From Phytoseiulus persimilis (Eukaryota > Arthropoda > Arachnida > Mesostigmata > Phytoseiidae): a stretch of DNA of 64,000 nt. The notes beneath the pieces are model-generated. The model saw only the letters and a program-made list of their open reading frames with translations, did no database searches and was not told the origin of the DNA. The number at the start of each line of letters is the position of its first letter. Positions within the stretch are counted from its first letter, which is position 1. Shown here piece after piece: positions 12,501-22,566 of this stretch. The stretch covers positions 5,524,775-5,588,774 of the forward strand of contig CM075104.1 of assembly GCA_037576195.1 (NCBI GenBank). The letters run 5' to 3'. The translations under genes and the position numbers were made by a program.

Positions 12501-15500
12501 TCCAACCCTCAGCTCCACGACCCTGCTGAACGTCACGGTCCTTGACTTCAACGACAACAGACCGACTTTCGACAAAGGCCGCTACAACTCGGTCATTCGT
12601 GAGGACACAAAAGTGGGTGAGCGCATCCTGCAAATTCAAGCCACTGACGCTGATAGTGGAATCAACGGGGAACTCTCCTACGCAATCGTGAACGCAACCG
12701 ACTACCCGGAGTTCGTCATAGATCCGCGATCAGGAGTTGTTGTCCTGCGGAAGAATCTCGACAGAGAGCTACAGTCAGATTACTACTTCCTCGTTGTGGC
12801 CCATGACGGAGGCGAGCCTGAACTGAACGAGACCGTTGAGGTTTCCATAACGCTTTCGGATATCAACGATAACGCGCCTCAGTTTGTGAAGGGTGGCAAC
12901 TACTCGGCCATCGTACAGGAAGGCAAACGCGATCAGAAAGTCACCGAAATCCAGGTGACCGACAAAGATACGCCTGCCAACGCCGGGCCCTTCACGCTTA
13001 CAATCCTCAATGGAAACTTCAACTCGGACTTCGTTGTTCGGGGAATGTCAATTTTCACGCATGGGTCGCTGAACACCGAGCGTCGCGCCGAGTACAACCT
13101 TCAGATCCAAGTGAGCGACGCGGGCACACCGTCGCTGAGCTCGAAAACGAACGTCCACATCAAGGTCATAGAAGAGAGCAAATACCCTCCGGATGTCGAC
13201 AGCCTGCACGTTTATATAACCTCCTACCTCGACGACTTCCCCGGTGGATTCATTGGCAAACTCCACGCGAGCGATCTCGACCCGTACGACAAACTGAAAT
13301 TCGAACTCTCCGACAAGGAGAACGCGCTATTCACCGTCGACCGAGAGGAGGGGATAATCTCCGCTCAGAATGGTCTGGATGTGGGTTCGTACGTTGTGAA
13401 CGTCAGTGTGAGCGACGCGAAGTTCACCACCGAGACCCAGGTGACCGTTGACGTGTCGCTCATCACCGAAGACGCGCTAAGCAGCGCAGTCATCCTAACC
13501 CTCGCGGACGTGACGCCGGAAGATTTCCTTCTCACCTATCAACGAGGTTTCCAGAGCGGTTTGAAAATCCTGTTCGGTCTCAAGAAACAGAATGTGCACA
13601 TCATCAGCATCCAACCCAGCATCACTATGAGCTCGTCGAACAACTCGATCGAGAAGAGATCTCTAACGAAGCGGTCAACTCACCGGGACAATCTCGACAT
13701 CTTGTTTGCTGTTCGGAAGAACAATCTCTATTACGACGCATCGGTCCTCTCACAGAAGCTGAGAGAAAACCAATCCCTGATGGACAAGGAAATCGACAGG
13801 AAGATTCTGCACATCTCCCAGAACAGGTGCAGAGACGGCATGTGTGTCAACGGAGTATGCTCGGACACCGTCGAGCTGGATCGGAGCGATCTGCAAGGCA
13901 TCAACACCGACCGGATCAGCTTCGTATCGCCAAGGCACTATCCCATGTTGGAGTGCATCTGTCAGCCTGGTTTCGGAGGCCCGAAATGCGAGAATCCGAT
14001 CAACGAGTGCTCGAAGAACCCCTGCATAGCGCCGAAGGTCTGCATACCGTCAACCCTTCAGGCAACCGGCTACACCTGTCAATGTCCTGAGAACACGGGC
14101 GGACCTCTGTGCAACGAGACCTGCCCGGAGTCCAATTTGGAGACGTGCTACATTGAGCGGCATCCTCTGAACTTTGACGAGAGGTCCTACGCCCATTACG
14201 AACTCAACCACGGCATCGAGAAACGCCTCATGTTCAGCGGCCGAGTGAGAACCTTCCAGCAATCGGGCGTCATCCTTTACGCTGCAGGTCCCAGGGACTA
14301 CGCGGTACTTGAGGTGCACAACGGCAAAGTTCAGTTCCGTTTCGACTGCGGATCAGGCGAGGGCCTCGTCCGAGTTTCGCACAAAACCATCACCGACGGC
14401 AAGTGGCACCACGTCATCCTCGAACGTCGCGGCAATTTCGCCCGCGTCTCTGTCGACCGCAAATGGGAGGCCAGCGGGGTGTCTCCAGGAAGTCACGACA
14501 TCCTCAATTTGGATGAGAAGAACTCCTTGTTCATCGGAGCCATCCTGGTAGGCTACTACCGGGACGAGATCCGACGAGGCTTCTTCGGCTGCATGGACGA
14601 CATAAAAGTCAACTCTGCGTGGCTGCCTCTGCACGTGACTGGGTCGTCGAACGTTGCACAGCTCAAACGTTTCGTCAACGTGCAGTTCAAATGCAAGGAC
14701 CCGCTGCCCAACCCCGGAGCTTGCGGCGCCCAGCCTTGCCGCAACGGTGGAACCTGCCTCATCGGTGTCAACGCGAATAACTTCACCTGCGTCTGCAATG
14801 AGCCCCGTTTCAAGGGTGGTCATTGCGAAGTCGACACCGATCCGTGCGCCTCGAATCCGTGTCTCTTCGGGACCCTCTGCACTATCGTGCTGGACGTAAG
14901 TTTCGCGCTATCGAACGAATACTATGATGTCGTGTCAAAAACGTTTTTTGCTCTCTCACGAAGACATGTATTCCGTCGCGATATCCACTGTCAACGAGCT
15001 CATGTTCGAATCTCGATTGCTTCCAGGGCAAAAACAACGATTTCCAGTGCGAATGTCCGCCGCAACTCAGCGGCAAACGCTGCGAATACGGCCAGTATTG
15101 CAATCCGAACCCTTGTCAGAACAAAGGAGTTTGCGAGGAAGGGGAGACCGGGTTCACGTGCAGATGCCCTATCGGGTATCGAGGGGAGCGCTGTCAATAC
15201 GATATCGACGAATGCTTGCATCCGATCTGCGCTCGGGGAGCAACTTGTATCAACCTCCTCGGTGAGTTTTTGGCTGCAGGACCTCAACCTGCGAAACTAT
15301 TGCCGTAGGTCTATCACTCAGCGTTTCAGGACTCGATCTGCCTCGTGTTGAAGAAAATAGTCCAATCGACTGACACGAATCGAAACTGAGATCCTCTCTC
15401 TCTCTCTCTCTCGCAGGTGGTTTCGAATGCGTCTGCCCTCCGAACGTCACGGGACCTTTCTGTAGCGAACACCTGCAGCCGCCGCTGATCATATCCAGCA

Positions 15501-16623
15501 GGCTCAACACTACGGTGGAAGAGCTGGTTGGCATCGTGTCCGTCGTCTCTTTGGTGTTCCTACTGGCGCTCTTGACCGTGTGTTTCTTCCGATATCAATT
15601 CAAGAAACACCGGCGCATGCACCTTCAGAGTCAGGTGATGCTACAAGGTTCAACGGGAGACTCTCTTGACTACTGCTCAAACAAGAAACAGAAGAAGAAG
15701 AAACATCAACAAACCGGTAGGAAGTGTCTTTTTTTCTCTTCATGAAAAATCCTTATGAATCCAAGGTCGACCGCTTGGGAGAACGTATTTCCCGCAAAAA
15801 TACCGCCCTACTGCCCATCGGGGCTCCTAACTCGAATCCCTTCTCTGCAGCCGAGCAATGTCAGATGGCCGACCTTCTTCTTGACATCGCTGGAAAAACT
15901 GGAAAGCTTGATGGTGGGTCCATGATGAACAATCTCGACAAACAACCAATGCTCAATGTCCAAACCACCCAACTTGGACCTGATTCAGCGATGACGGTAC
16001 CCACCACGCCACAGTCGATTCTTCGACATCCGCGCAGTTGTGACCCCTATCTCAACAAAGATCAAATGTACGCCGAGGACAAAATCAAAAATTGCTCGAT
16101 CGCAAGCGCTGCAAGCCAGCCCGGCCTTCGCTACGACGACCTGCAGGGCTACAGCTGGGATTACAGTGACCTGACCGCAGAACAGAGAGCGCTGACGTCC
16201 AATATTCCTGAGCATGTCCCCGCAATAAACGACGAGGTCAATAGTCTTCTGAGCTCCACAGAGTCCAATTCCCACTCAAACCTCACTGCCCTCGGCTTGT
16301 CCGCAATCCAAATCACGCCTCCGCCCCCCACGGGTCTCGGTGACCTGAGCTTTACCACGTCGAGCCCAGTCCAGCTGGGCTTCGAGGACCAGAGCGTGCT
16401 GTACAACCGCGGCCTGAACGACTATTTACCTCCACATGCGCTGTCGCGGGACACGTCGATAAACTCTGAGTGCGGAGCGGATTTTGTTTCGTACGGATTC
16501 CCGCAAGGCGGTGGGAAAGGTTTCGTGCTGAACACTCTCAATCCGCCCTCGAACGTCAGTGACGGCAGCTCTACAAGTGACGACAACACAGATAACACCG
16601 TGGTCCGAAGGGTACACGTATGA
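2178..16623 (+). CDS. kug: Fat-like protocadherin (kugelei / FAT1-3 type), 13 exons, 5' end missing
   Basis: Giant single-pass cell-surface cadherin; relatives control planar polarity, collective migration and actin-based tissue rotation. Exons: 2178-3515, 3632-3829, 5110-5268, 5577-5758, 5873-6545, 6775-7659, 8306-8648, 8766-10581, 10801-11167, 11801-14895, 15027-15261, 15417-15716, 15851-16623. All junctions are GT-AG, phases match at every join, and the joined frame runs 3,453 residues to TGA at 16621. About 23-24 cadherin repeats are visible from linkers such as VNDVNDNAP, VTDENDNPP and VLDVNDNPP. They are followed by EGF modules, one laminin-G domain, more EGF modules, a membrane helix and a tail with GYSWDYSDL, which resembles the tail motif of FAT proteins. 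A single LamG domain favours the FAT1-3/kug group over FAT4/Fat, which has two. The first part (LSSRLDVYV, EAFDND, ITTTDQKLDRE) also resembles FAT1. The family call is firm; exact orthology is inference. Confidence 0.93.
3632..3829 (+). CDS. kug: Fat-like exon with linker VADHNDHAP
   Basis: Acceptor tctgcag at 3630-3631 and donor GTGAGT at 3830. It completes the Gly codon left open by the previous exon and continues WPGKRAYVRIHIHVADHNDH. It ends at ISYSIVSG in phase 1. The preceding 116-bp intron contains a short (GA)n run at 3577-3591. Confidence 0.92.
5110..5268 (+). CDS. kug: Fat-like exon, half cadherin repeat
   Basis: Acceptor gttacag at 5108-5109 and donor GTAAGC at 5269. Joined to the previous exon it reads SYSIVSG/NVGSSFTI, a normal mid-repeat cadherin sequence, and it continues to YYLVVRAADHGSP and VTVHIK. 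Both ends are phase 1. The 1.28-kb intron before it (3830-5109) is the longest in the window; I see no cadherin sequence or other element inside it. Confidence 0.9.
5577..5758 (+). CDS. kug: Fat-like exon, start of a repeat (NAPPKF)
   Basis: Acceptor tcttcag at 5575-5576 and donor GTGAGT at 5759. It reads VTMATNAPPKFEADTR through CFSIDQNSG, ending in phase 0. The linker is atypical (NAPP without a DxND core), which occurs in several repeats of this protein. Confidence 0.88.
5873..6545 (+). CDS. kug: Fat-like exon with linkers VVDVNDNAP and ILDVNDSPP
   Basis: Acceptor ccctcag at 5871-5872 and donor GTGAGT at 6546. Begins IVTTACVLDYE directly after CFSIDQNSG, restoring a canonical repeat. Contains two complete linkers and LDRELRSSYSF, and ends in phase 1 after NQPE. 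Confidence 0.92.
6775..7659 (+). CDS. kug: Fat-like exon with linker IEDVNDNAP
   Basis: Acceptor tttgcag at 6773-6774 and donor GTAAGT at 7660. Encodes YRLVVAAHDGLHE, FDREQQANYRLVV, IEDVNDNAPTF and FDIDSKTGNI. Two of its repeat borders are degenerate (MHGNPSF, RTMPSF). Ends FRLDYQAG, phase 1. Confidence 0.92.
8306..8648 (+). CDS. kug: Fat-like exon with linker VEDVNNHPP
   Basis: Acceptor tttacag at 8304-8305. It reads VLYVNEELDFDKTAKYDLTV, continuing the repeat left open at 7659, then VEDVNNHPPLFEQ and FMIDSRTGVISLRR. Donor GTAGGC at 8649, phase 2. The next intron is only 117 bp. Confidence 0.92.
8766..10581 (+). CDS. kug: Fat-like exon, six cadherin linkers
   Basis: Acceptor ttcccag at 8764-8765 and donor GTGAGT at 10582 (phase 0). 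Linkers: VTDINDSPP, a degenerate one at VPANSHSP, VTDENDNPP, a degenerate one near NQKEP, VTDENDNKP and VVDYNDNPP. Each repeat shows the DxxTG and LDRE elements. Confidence 0.93.
10801..11167 (+). CDS. kug: Fat-like exon with linker LRDANDNGP
   Basis: Acceptor ttttgcag at 10799-10800. Reads QTMYFYLTSGDDRNHF, LDRESQEHYILDIAASDG, LRDANDNGPVC and EQFVINSTTG. Donor GTAAGC at 11168, phase 1. Confidence 0.92.
11801..14895 (+). CDS. kug: Fat-like exon: last cadherin repeats, EGF, laminin-G, EGF
   Basis: The longest exon (3,095 bp). Acceptor cttcgcag at 11799-11800; begins ELRVSKALDRE. It holds the last cadherin repeats (linkers VSDINDCPP, VLDVNDNPP, VLDFNDNRP, LSDINDNAP), then a membrane-proximal region without repeats (about 13450-13820). 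An EGF-like region follows (GMCVNGVC, CICQPGFGGPKC, CQCPENTGGPLC), then a laminin-G domain (about 14150-14690, DGKWHHV, GFFGCMDDI) and two EGF starts (CRNGGTC, CASNPCLFGTLC). Donor GTAAGT at 14896, phase 0. Confidence 0.93.
15027..15261 (+). CDS. kug: Fat-like exon: EGF modules
   Basis: Acceptor cttccag at 15025-15026. It encodes CECPPQLSGKRCEYG, CNPNPCQNKGVC, CRCPIGYRGERC and the start of a calcium-binding-type EGF (DIDECLHPICARGATC). Donor GTGAGT at 15262, phase 1. Confidence 0.92.
15417..15716 (+). CDS. kug: Fat-like exon: final EGF, transmembrane helix
   Basis: Acceptor tctcgcag at 15415-15416, preceded by a (CT)n tract. Finishes the EGF (GGFECVCPP, GPFCSE), then a membrane helix around VSLVFLLALLTVCFF and a stop-transfer run (RYQFKKHRR). 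The cytoplasmic stretch is lysine-rich (KKQKKKKHQQT). Donor GTAGGA at 15717, phase 1; reading through would hit TAG at once. Confidence 0.92.
15851..16623 (+). CDS. kug: Fat-like terminal exon: cytoplasmic tail
   Basis: Acceptor ttctctgcag at 15849-15850 is the only one I find in this stretch that fits the phase-1 donor at 15716. It reads AEQCQMADLLLDIAGKTGKL, then GYSWDYSDL (compare the GYHWD-SDW motif of FAT tails), and ends VVRRVHV before TGA. The last residues V-H-V fit a class II PDZ ligand; that function is inference. Confidence 0.88.
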
Positions 16624-18005
16624 TTCGCTGCAGCTGATCAGCAGATGGCAAACAGCTGATCAGCTCCTACCGCTTCCCGGGAACGAGGTGAACGAGTCCA
16701 CAAGTGTTAAACACTCGGATATTTCCCCGCGAATTTAGAGCGAGGAAATCTGATTCCTCTCAGGGCAAGAACAGATCCCGACTCCGTTACCAGGTCTTTT
16801 CGAGATATTCTGACGTGATCGAAATAACGGTGGTCGACGCGGTTCTCTGGAAAACCCTGTCTGCGTAGTCCAGCTCCAATCTTGCGCAGACATCTCCACG
16901 AACGATTACAATGAGATCAACCACGCGACTCATCCAAGTTGAGAGCGACGCTGCACTTTAAATAGAACAAGAAGTTAGGAGTTTTCCGGGTTTGGATCCT
17001 TTTCACCTGTACAGAATTTCTAATGCCTGTTGAACGATGTGACTTCGAAAAATGTTCTGAATGGAACAATGCCGGAGAGGAATGATGAGATGGTGTGTTA
17101 GAAGGGAGTTTTTTTGTACGGAAAAGACCGATCTATTTTATTTATTGTCGAGTTTCCATCGAAGTCTCACACCAAACACGTAGGCGTCTCAAAATCGAGC
17201 TCGACAACACCTTCAAGTGTCGTGCGAATGTTTCCACGAGGGAAAACTGCGGTTCTGAAAATCTGGAAATACGTACTCATAGGCATCGAGTCCCTCCCTA
17301 AGCGACTTCTCGCCGAAAAATCATCGATTCGCGGGGCATGTATCTACAAGCCGAATTGCCGGGGACCTTCCGGGATATTTTCATGCGGCTCTTCCGTTCT
17401 TTATTCGATGGTGTAGATCGCTGCATGTTCCTCCAAAATGTCTCGGAAGAAAATCTCGACGATGTCATAGTGGTATCGCATTCGTCTGTTTGCGTGTAGG
17501 ACCAGACGGAACGAGACACAGTGTACATAGCCGAAGACTGTATATTGAGGACGGATGTGTAAATATGTTCTGAATGCGAAGAACCAACCTTAACAAACGG
17601 CGAAAAAAACAAACCAACCAATTATGGAAGTAATCAACAGAGAGTGAGAGACGCAATGCTGTCGTGGGTTTGTGTTCCTGATGGGAGAGCGCAAGAGCAG
17701 CGACGCACCGATTCCTCCATATTCCCGATTTCTCATCTCGAATAGATCGGTGAACGATTCTGGAGCGTGTTGAACTTTCTCCGAACGTGTTGACAATTGC
17801 AAAATGTCGATCATGTTGTACTTTTTTCGCGTAGAACTCTGTAAATCATTTCGAGGTGCGACTCGAGGAACTGAACGATAGAGAATGGTGGAAATCGATT
17901 CTGATTGGAGCAAACCGAAGATCGAGGAGGAACCCACTTCTCGCAGTCGACAAAATAATTGTAAATACGAGAGGATGAATAAACTATTGACGTTTATTTA
18001 AATTT
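16624..18005 (+). other. Probable 3' UTR of the Fat-like gene
   Basis: About 1.35 kb without a recognisable gene follows the stop codon. The first good poly(A) signal, AATAAA at 17978-17983, is followed by a T/G-rich stretch, so cleavage near 18000 is likely. The position of the mRNA end is inferred. Confidence 0.6.
17978..17983 (+). terminator. Poly(A) signal AATAAA of the Fat-like gene
   Basis: Canonical hexamer on the + strand, the first convincing one after the stop codon, followed by GTTTATTTAAATTTG-like U-rich sequence. Confidence 0.55.
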
Positions 18006-18212
18006 GCGGAGATTGAATTCCTCATTTTTGAATGAATATCAGTAAAGAAAAATGAGCTGCACTGAGGACGCTGCCTTCCTGAGAAGCATGCAAACCTAAT
18101 CTGCTGAAATTCCCGAGAGAGACTTTCCTCAAAGAGGGAAGGTTTTCGAGCAGGTCGTTTATTGGGACAAGGCACGTGAGACCGCCGGATCCTGCGCACC
18201 TTGGATAGCACC

Positions 18213-18356
18213 TAGATGTCATATTCCGTAGTACGGAGTACGGAGTACGGCAATTCAATTCCCGTACCGCCCCAGAAAGTACGGGAATTGGATTGCCGTA
18301 CTGGGCCGGTACGGAAATTGAATTGCCATACTCCGTACTACGTAAAATGATGTCTA
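18213..18356. mobile_element. 144-bp foldback MITE built of nested palindromes, 8-bp TSD
   Basis: The element is flanked by the direct repeat ATAGCACC (18205-18212 and 18357-18364). Its ends are inverted: it starts TAGATGTCAT and finishes ATGATGTCTA. The arms match in inverted orientation for about 55-63 bp with one 9-bp gap. Inside are three consecutive copies of a roughly 23-bp near-palindrome with core GGCAATTCAATTCC, the middle one inverted. No coding capacity. An 8-bp target duplication suggests mobilisation by a hAT-type transposase; that class assignment is inference. Confidence 0.8.
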
Positions 18357-18364
18357 ATAGCACC

Positions 18365-19171
18365 TGTCTTTTGTATTTGAGGTTCGGGGCTCCGTCGTCT
18401 GCTAGAGGAGCAAGAAAGCCAGGCATGACAGTGAGTAATAGCAAGGCCAAACAATTCTAGCGACCTAACTAACAAAGCTCGAAGAGATTGGAGTGGAGTT
18501 GCGTCTCGTGTCGATAATGAGCTGATTCGGTGGCTTCTTAGCGGGACAGCTCACCTTCTTCAGATCATCGGAGCACAACTGTTCCCCTAGTCGTCCAAAA
18601 GAAGTCAAGGACTAGGAGAGTTACGTGAGGTGGCCCGAGAACACGCGGAAACACAGTGAACTCACGCTCAGTTACGAGTCTGAGACGTCGTGGAGCGAGA
18701 AGCTGACGATGCGAACGGATTCACATCTGGACCAGTCACAGAGAGAAAAAACCTACGTATAGACCAACAGTCTCCAGGCGATCCCACGAACACGCCCTTC
18801 CGCTAGTGAACGGGAGAAAGAGCTCAGCGGAAGTCATGGGAAATGTTCTCTCCGTCTCCCACCGCCCCTGATCAGAGTGAATGGTCGTATGAATTCTTCG
18901 ATTTGCGGATATCCCGTGAGGACCTCCGTTCTAGAGAATGAAACTCCGCCTCTAAGCATGTGATCGGGGTTGACTTGGTCAATGGAAACGATTCGACTCG
19001 ATTGATTCATTGATAATTTCCAATCCATAGACGTTTCGTTGCATATCAGGTCACAGCGAACCGTGCTTGCCTTCCGTGATGGAAAGCCTCGGCACATTTT
19101 CCGTGTTCATATATCTAATGAGGCCCCTTCATCTCCGGAATTATGGAATCGTTGTCATCATACGGCTAAAG
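18365..19171. other. Intergenic, nothing recognised
   Basis: No coding region, repeat or signal could be supported here on either strand. Confidence 0.4.
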
Positions 19172-19220
19172 CCCATTAACGCGGAACCCGTTGCCGCGAA
19201 AAACCAATACCGCGAAAACC
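19172..19220. repeat. Candidate left terminal repeat of the MULE relic
   Basis: Degenerate tandem of a roughly 16-bp unit; it starts CCCATTAACGCGG and contains CCGCGAAAA twice. The same unit in inverted orientation occurs at 22480-22566, where the outer end reads CGCGGTAATGGG. The MULE coding relic lies between the two blocks, so they are probably decayed terminal inverted repeats. No target duplication could be recognised. Confidence 0.45.
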
Positions 19221-20631
19221 AGCGCTAGGGACCAGCTACGAAGGGACCAGGGGCCCTCCGAGCCAAGCTGGGGAAGCTTCTATGCAAGGCGTCAAAGTCC
19301 TTCATGCTGTAAGCTGTAAGTAGTGTTAGCGCCTATGCACTCTGTGGATTGAGTTGCTGCTCTGGCTATCCGATAATCCTGTCCTAAATTTCCATTTGAA
19401 GAGAATAGAAGTCTCGTAGGTTTCTTCGACGGACTCCCATTCAACATTTCCTCGATTTCCCATGACTCCATGTAGTAGCCCGGTCCAGGTAACGTTAGGT
19501 TGTGATGCGAGAATCCACTGTAGAGCGCGACTTCAACAGGCTCAGAGACCGAGTACTTCGCGCAACCCGCGTAAAGCTACGCTGTAAAGCTACAGTCCAA
19601 GACCGTCTCTGAGGACCGCATCAGCAGGCGTAAGCTTGGAGGAAACCGGATCCTCATCTTGAGACTTTCATCTCTTCAACCTCAGGTGCTCGGATGATAA
19701 TTCCCAATATCATGAATCTCTGAATGATGAATGAATGATATCAAATGATGCCTCGAAAGCAATGCGGAGCACTCACTCAGGCCAGAGGATACAAGTAAAT
19801 GTCAACGATTGAGTGACATCCCTCTCAGGTGTGAAGTGTGATTCGCAGCAACAGGAAGTGACGTCCGCGGAGTTCCACATGAAATGAACGTGGCGTAGGT
19901 TCAGGCGCCACGATGCGCGAAAAACGTGAGCGGTTACCCACAGAGAATCGTGAAGCGGGTCATCGAAATCGCTGGCATTCATGTATACGGACAGCCTCCG
20001 TTTGCATTTGGGAATTTCCAGAAGTCTGATACCGCGCAGGAGCCCGCGCGAAGTCATGGGCGACAGACAAATTACGTTTCCGGAGTCGCGATGGGAGTGG
20101 GAGGAAGTATGCAAAAATTCAAGATGGCAGCATGCTCTTTGCGCCTGCGTCGAGTCGACTGGAGCCGTTACTCCTCTGTGGCGCTATTTCGAATAATTCG
20201 AGGGGAGAATGCTCCGCGCGTCTGCGTCGAGTGTCGAGTCCCATGTGACCGATATTACTCTGTGGGTCGAGTTCGAATCCTCGAAGGAACAAGAAGTGTC
20301 GATATCGGAGGACTGCCGTGCGCTCACGGGAATCCTCCATTCCGAATAGATGGGTACAGTTTCCGCGTTGAAAAACGGAAAGAGAACAAGCTATACTGTT
20401 GCCGCATAAATGCATAGGGAAGGAGAGCGATGAGTGTAGCGCGAGCGTCATCTTAATCAAGACGGATCCCGTGAATCTGGAACGCACCGACAGGTGCTGA
20501 GATCTCGTCATAATGACTGTTTCATTTCGGAGGACATATGATGAATAAATTCCGGAAACACGTTTGTTATCGCCGTTTCCGACTTTTTCAGGTTATTCAG
20601 AGACACCGCATCCGGCACTCGTAGAACAGTT

Positions 20632-21966
20632 GTGAATTCGCACAACCACGGAACGGAAGGTCAGGATCGCTTTCGAAATGAAAATCGTAGCATCTTCTCG
20701 ACCCGACAAATCCTGCATGGAGGTCTATGGAGAAGTTCTGGCCAATACCGTCACCAGCCTTCGAGGCAGGTACGACGCGGATGTGCTCGGAGCGACCCTG
20801 GAAGGATACGACAGCGTCCGCAGTTCCCTTCAACGGCGGCGGGTCAAGATCAAGCCGACGCTTCCTGCAACCCGCGCCGACGTGATCTTAGATAACATCT
20901 GGGCGACAAGCGAGGGCGCTCCCTGCTATTCAACGACGGTTCATCGGATAGAATACTCAGGTTCAGCACTGAGGAAGCGATGCGTATCCTTTGTTTAGCA
21001 CGCAAAGTCGTCACGGACGGCACATTTCGAGTCATCCCGGCAATTCCCACTCAACTGTCCATGCGTGCTTCAGAGGCCAAATGATGTCTCTCGTATATTT
21101 CCTTCTTCCAGAGGAAACGAAGGAAACAAACAAACGGATGTTTGATCGGCGCTTAAACTACGCAGCCGCTCAAAGTATCCGCTTCCAACCAACCGAATTC
21201 CAACTCGATTCTGTGATCAGCGTCCTGAGGGCTATCGAGGAGAGTTTCCCTCTCTTGGAAGTGAAAGGTTGGAACGTTCACTTCACACAGACTCTGTATC
21301 CGAAAGTCCAAAGTTCGGACATGAAAACATCCTATGATAGCGACATTTCCGTGCAGAGGTGAATATTCCGCTTCCACTTATCATGGAGATTTGATTCAGA
21401 AGGAGCCGATAGATTGCGTCGCATGCTATCGTTGATGTGAATCGTTTCATTTGTGGTGGTTCGTACGATCAGTCATGGCCTTTGACTCGATACCCTTGGA
21501 GACCATCGATGACGCCTGGCTGGAGTAGGGTGCTGTCCCACCGTTGTAAACCAACCAGCCTACACAGAGCTGAATGAGTTCACAGAGTGTTTCATTCGCA
21601 CATGGCTGAAAAACGATCACACTTTCCCACGTTCTCTATGGAATCAGAATGGGCTATTACTTCATGTGTCTCAGTCTCAAATCACAGCAATGAGTCTCGA
21701 AGTTCCGGAAGTCATTGTTCTGAAGACCCGGATCCATGCTTCTTGACAGGGACTTCAACGCGGGAATGAGTACAATAAACCACGTCGAGGCTCGGAACGA
21801 TGCCTTGAGCAAAAGGATGAAGGGGAGCCACGTCAACATCTTTGAGCTGATGATTCATCTAGAAAAAGATGAGAACTCATCCGTATTGCAGAGGATGCTT
21901 CTAAGCATGGGGAAACGCCGGCCGGAGATGTGGAAGAATTATCGTATCCTCAATGAGCAATTGTAG
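20632..21966 (+). pseudogene. Decayed Mutator-like (MULE) transposase with FLYWCH-type N-terminus
   Basis: Successive frames give the order expected of animal MULE transposases. First comes an HNHG zinc-ligand remnant (about 20640). SSLQRRRVKIKP (about 20815) follows, then the catalytic-type block VVTDGTFRVIPAIPTQL (about 21008-21060). SVISVLRAIEESFP and WNVHFTQTLYPKVQ (about 21210-21310) correspond to the second catalytic region. NEFTECFIRTWLKNDHTFP (about 21570-21630) and IFELMIHLEKDE (about 21838) correspond to the C-terminal helices. At least four frame changes and stops separate the blocks, so no protein can be made. The family call rests on motif order; reading frame repair was not attempted. 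Confidence 0.7.
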
Positions 21967-22479
21967 AGTCGGAAGAATGAGTACGAGTCGGACAGAATCT
22001 TCCTTGCTGTACTCGTCGGCCGCTTGGCTCACACGCCCGCCAGGAAATAATTGTCTTTCGATTCCTATATTGCTTCCAAGATTTTCGTGAATAAAATTTT
22101 CCCGTACTCTTTCCTCCTCGACGATGCTTCATGTGTATTCCCAGGAATTTCTCCGCCCGCGATAAAGCTCCTCACAGCTTCGCATTAGCCAAGAGATCCA
22201 TCGGTAACCCTCAGAATCATGTCTGGTTAGAATCTCTCGTGTTCCATAATTGCTCCGCTGCCTATCTTCCATTCATCCGCGTCACCACGAGGGGACGGAG
22301 AACGATTGCCGAGGTTTCGGTTCCGTGATTTCGTAGAGAGTAGCTGACTTGGAATGGTATCCCTCCCAGAGAAAATATTCGTGTTTGCACGCCGAGCCGT
22401 TCGCCAGGTACACTTTTATCATAGAGTTCCGACGCCTCGCACAGAAGCTTCCTAAGCTAAGAGCGAGCTCCAGATTCTG

Positions 22480-22566
22480 TCGCGGTAATGGGTTCTCGTT
22501 GTAATGGGTTTTCTCGGCAATGGGTTTTCTTGGTAGTTCGCGGGAGCGGATTCTCGCGGTAATGGG
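22480..22566. repeat. Degenerate 16-18 bp tandem repeat, candidate right MULE terminus
   Basis: Four to five imperfect copies of a unit like CGCGGTAATGGGTTCTC, ending CGCGGTAATGGG at 22555-22566. It is the inverted counterpart of 19172-19220 and together with it would bound a 3.4-kb element around the MULE relic. Confidence 0.45.

Noticed and set aside
14353-14823. Antisense frame across the LamG exon of the Fat-like gene
   Set aside because: Mirror of a constrained coding region; no independent support.
22480-22566. CRISPR-like repeat array
   Set aside because: Units are degenerate, contiguous and without spacers, in a eukaryotic context.
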